From Peptoniphilus senegalensis JC140 (lineage in GTDB: Bacteria > Bacillota > Clostridia > Tissierellales > Peptoniphilaceae), in contig NZ_HE610717.1 of NCBI RefSeq assembly GCF_000321025.1, forward strand, positions 190,138 through 254,137: a DNA stretch of 64,000 bases, read 5' to 3'. Shown in pieces: positions 63,684-64,000 of the stretch; position 1 is the first letter of the stretch; each line of letters opens with the position of its first letter. The notes under the pieces are model-generated. The model did no database searches. It saw nothing but the letters and a program-made list of their open reading frames with translations, and was not told the origin of the DNA. The translations under genes were made by a program, and so were the position numbers.

Positions 63684-64000
63684 GCAAATTGTACTTTCCT
63701 TTCTTTTTATTGTAATCGCTTTTATTCTTACTTTTCTTGGATTTTCTAATTTAAAGCTTATGAAATCTTCTTATTTTACACTTTCGCGAGAAAATTCAAG
63801 TCTCGTAGAAAAAAGAAATAAGTCCAAAGAAAAATTAAAATCTTTAGGTCAAGATAAGAACTCTAAAAAATCGAAATTAGAAGTTATTGATAACGAAATA
63901 AAGAAGTTTGACATTATTAATAATAAAGATCAAGAAATTGATGAAATAAATAAAGAAATTAGTGATTCTTTAATTTATTTTAGGAAAAATAACTTAAATG
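63670..64000 (+). CDS. Partial membrane/coiled-coil protein, cut by the window end
   Basis: An open frame starting at ATG 63670 behind GTGG and still open at 64000 (110 codons seen). It begins KKNKQIVLSFLFIVIAF, a membrane helix, then a Lys/Glu-rich coiled coil (SLVEKRNKSKEKLKSLG). It overlaps the previous gene by 14 bases. The layout matches that neighbour but the sequences are not obviously alike. The function is unknown and the C-terminus is not in view. Confidence 0.7.
   Translation, partial: MKKNKQIVLSFLFIVIAFILTFLGFSNLKLMKSSYFTLSRENSSLVEKRNKSKEKLKSLGQDKNSKKSKLEVIDNEIKKFDIINNKDQEIDEINKEISDSLIYFRKNNLN

Overview
This 64 kb window is ordinary chromosome from a low-GC, AT-rich Firmicute. 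It is almost entirely one-gene-after-another coding DNA, with strong AGGAGG-type ribosome binding sites, frequent TTG/GTG starts and many U-tailed hairpin terminators. The gene set points to an anaerobic fermenter: a pyruvate:ferredoxin oxidoreductase, a butyrate-type CoA-transferase, an oxygen-independent HemZ-like radical SAM enzyme and a SCIFF radical-SAM peptide locus. The order rnc-radical SAM-smc-ftsY-ylxM-ffh-rpsP-khpA-rimM-trmD-rplS is typical of Clostridia and Tissierellia. My best guess is a member of the Peptoniphilaceae (Peptoniphilus-like); this is inferred from gene content and not tested. I saw no rRNA, tRNA, CRISPR array, prophage or insertion sequence, and no gene-free stretch longer than 300 bases.

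Layout. 0-5 kb: an ArsR-type regulator, an AddA-like helicase-nuclease and a CoA-transferase. 5-9 kb: a CarD-like RNA polymerase-binding regulator, a PIN/TRAM membrane protein with a probable AUU start, and a secreted phosphodiester glycosidase-like protein. 9-14 kb: murC, alr and a nucleobase permease on the minus strand, with spoVG on the plus strand between murC and alr. 14-16.8 kb: a two-component system. 16.9-20.2 kb: a small accessory island with a BlaI-type repressor, an M56 (BlaR1-like) membrane protease lacking a penicillin-binding sensor, three small membrane or secreted proteins, and three copies of one near-identical hairpin. 20-28.6 kb: aminopeptidase P, uvrC, hprK and the pyruvate:ferredoxin oxidoreductase. 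28.7-40.9 kb: the plsX-acpP-rnc-smc-ftsY group, then ylxM-ffh and the rpsP-to-rplS ribosome group. 40.9-45.2 kb: a GH18 cell-wall enzyme, a phospholipase-C-like protein, asnA and an orphan. 45.2-52.5 kb: ruvCAB, spoIID-like, queA, tgt, yajC, and the SCIFF peptide with its maturase. 52.6-64 kb: recJ, rsh, dtd, an MBL-fold hydrolase, hemZ, a divergent Mur ligase, aspS, a RseC-like protein and two membrane/coiled-coil proteins, the last cut by the window end.

Most interesting points. (1) The 16.9-20.2 kb island pairs a protease-repressor sensing module with a tiny membrane-anchored peptide ending in a GGADGPT motif otherwise known from Na+-pumping decarboxylase beta subunits, and is punctuated by three related hairpins. 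It is the best candidate for an undescribed system here. (2) ylxM is complete only after a -1 shift at an in-phase A AAA AAA run. (3) The SCIFF precursor, too short for a simple ORF cut-off, is separated from its maturase by a GAAA-loop hairpin. (4) There is a probable AUU start codon, a Mur ligase lacking canonical C-terminal motifs, a terminator-like hairpin inside the aspS leader, and a long inverted repeat that encloses a promoter and would mask the ribosome site of an orphan gene.
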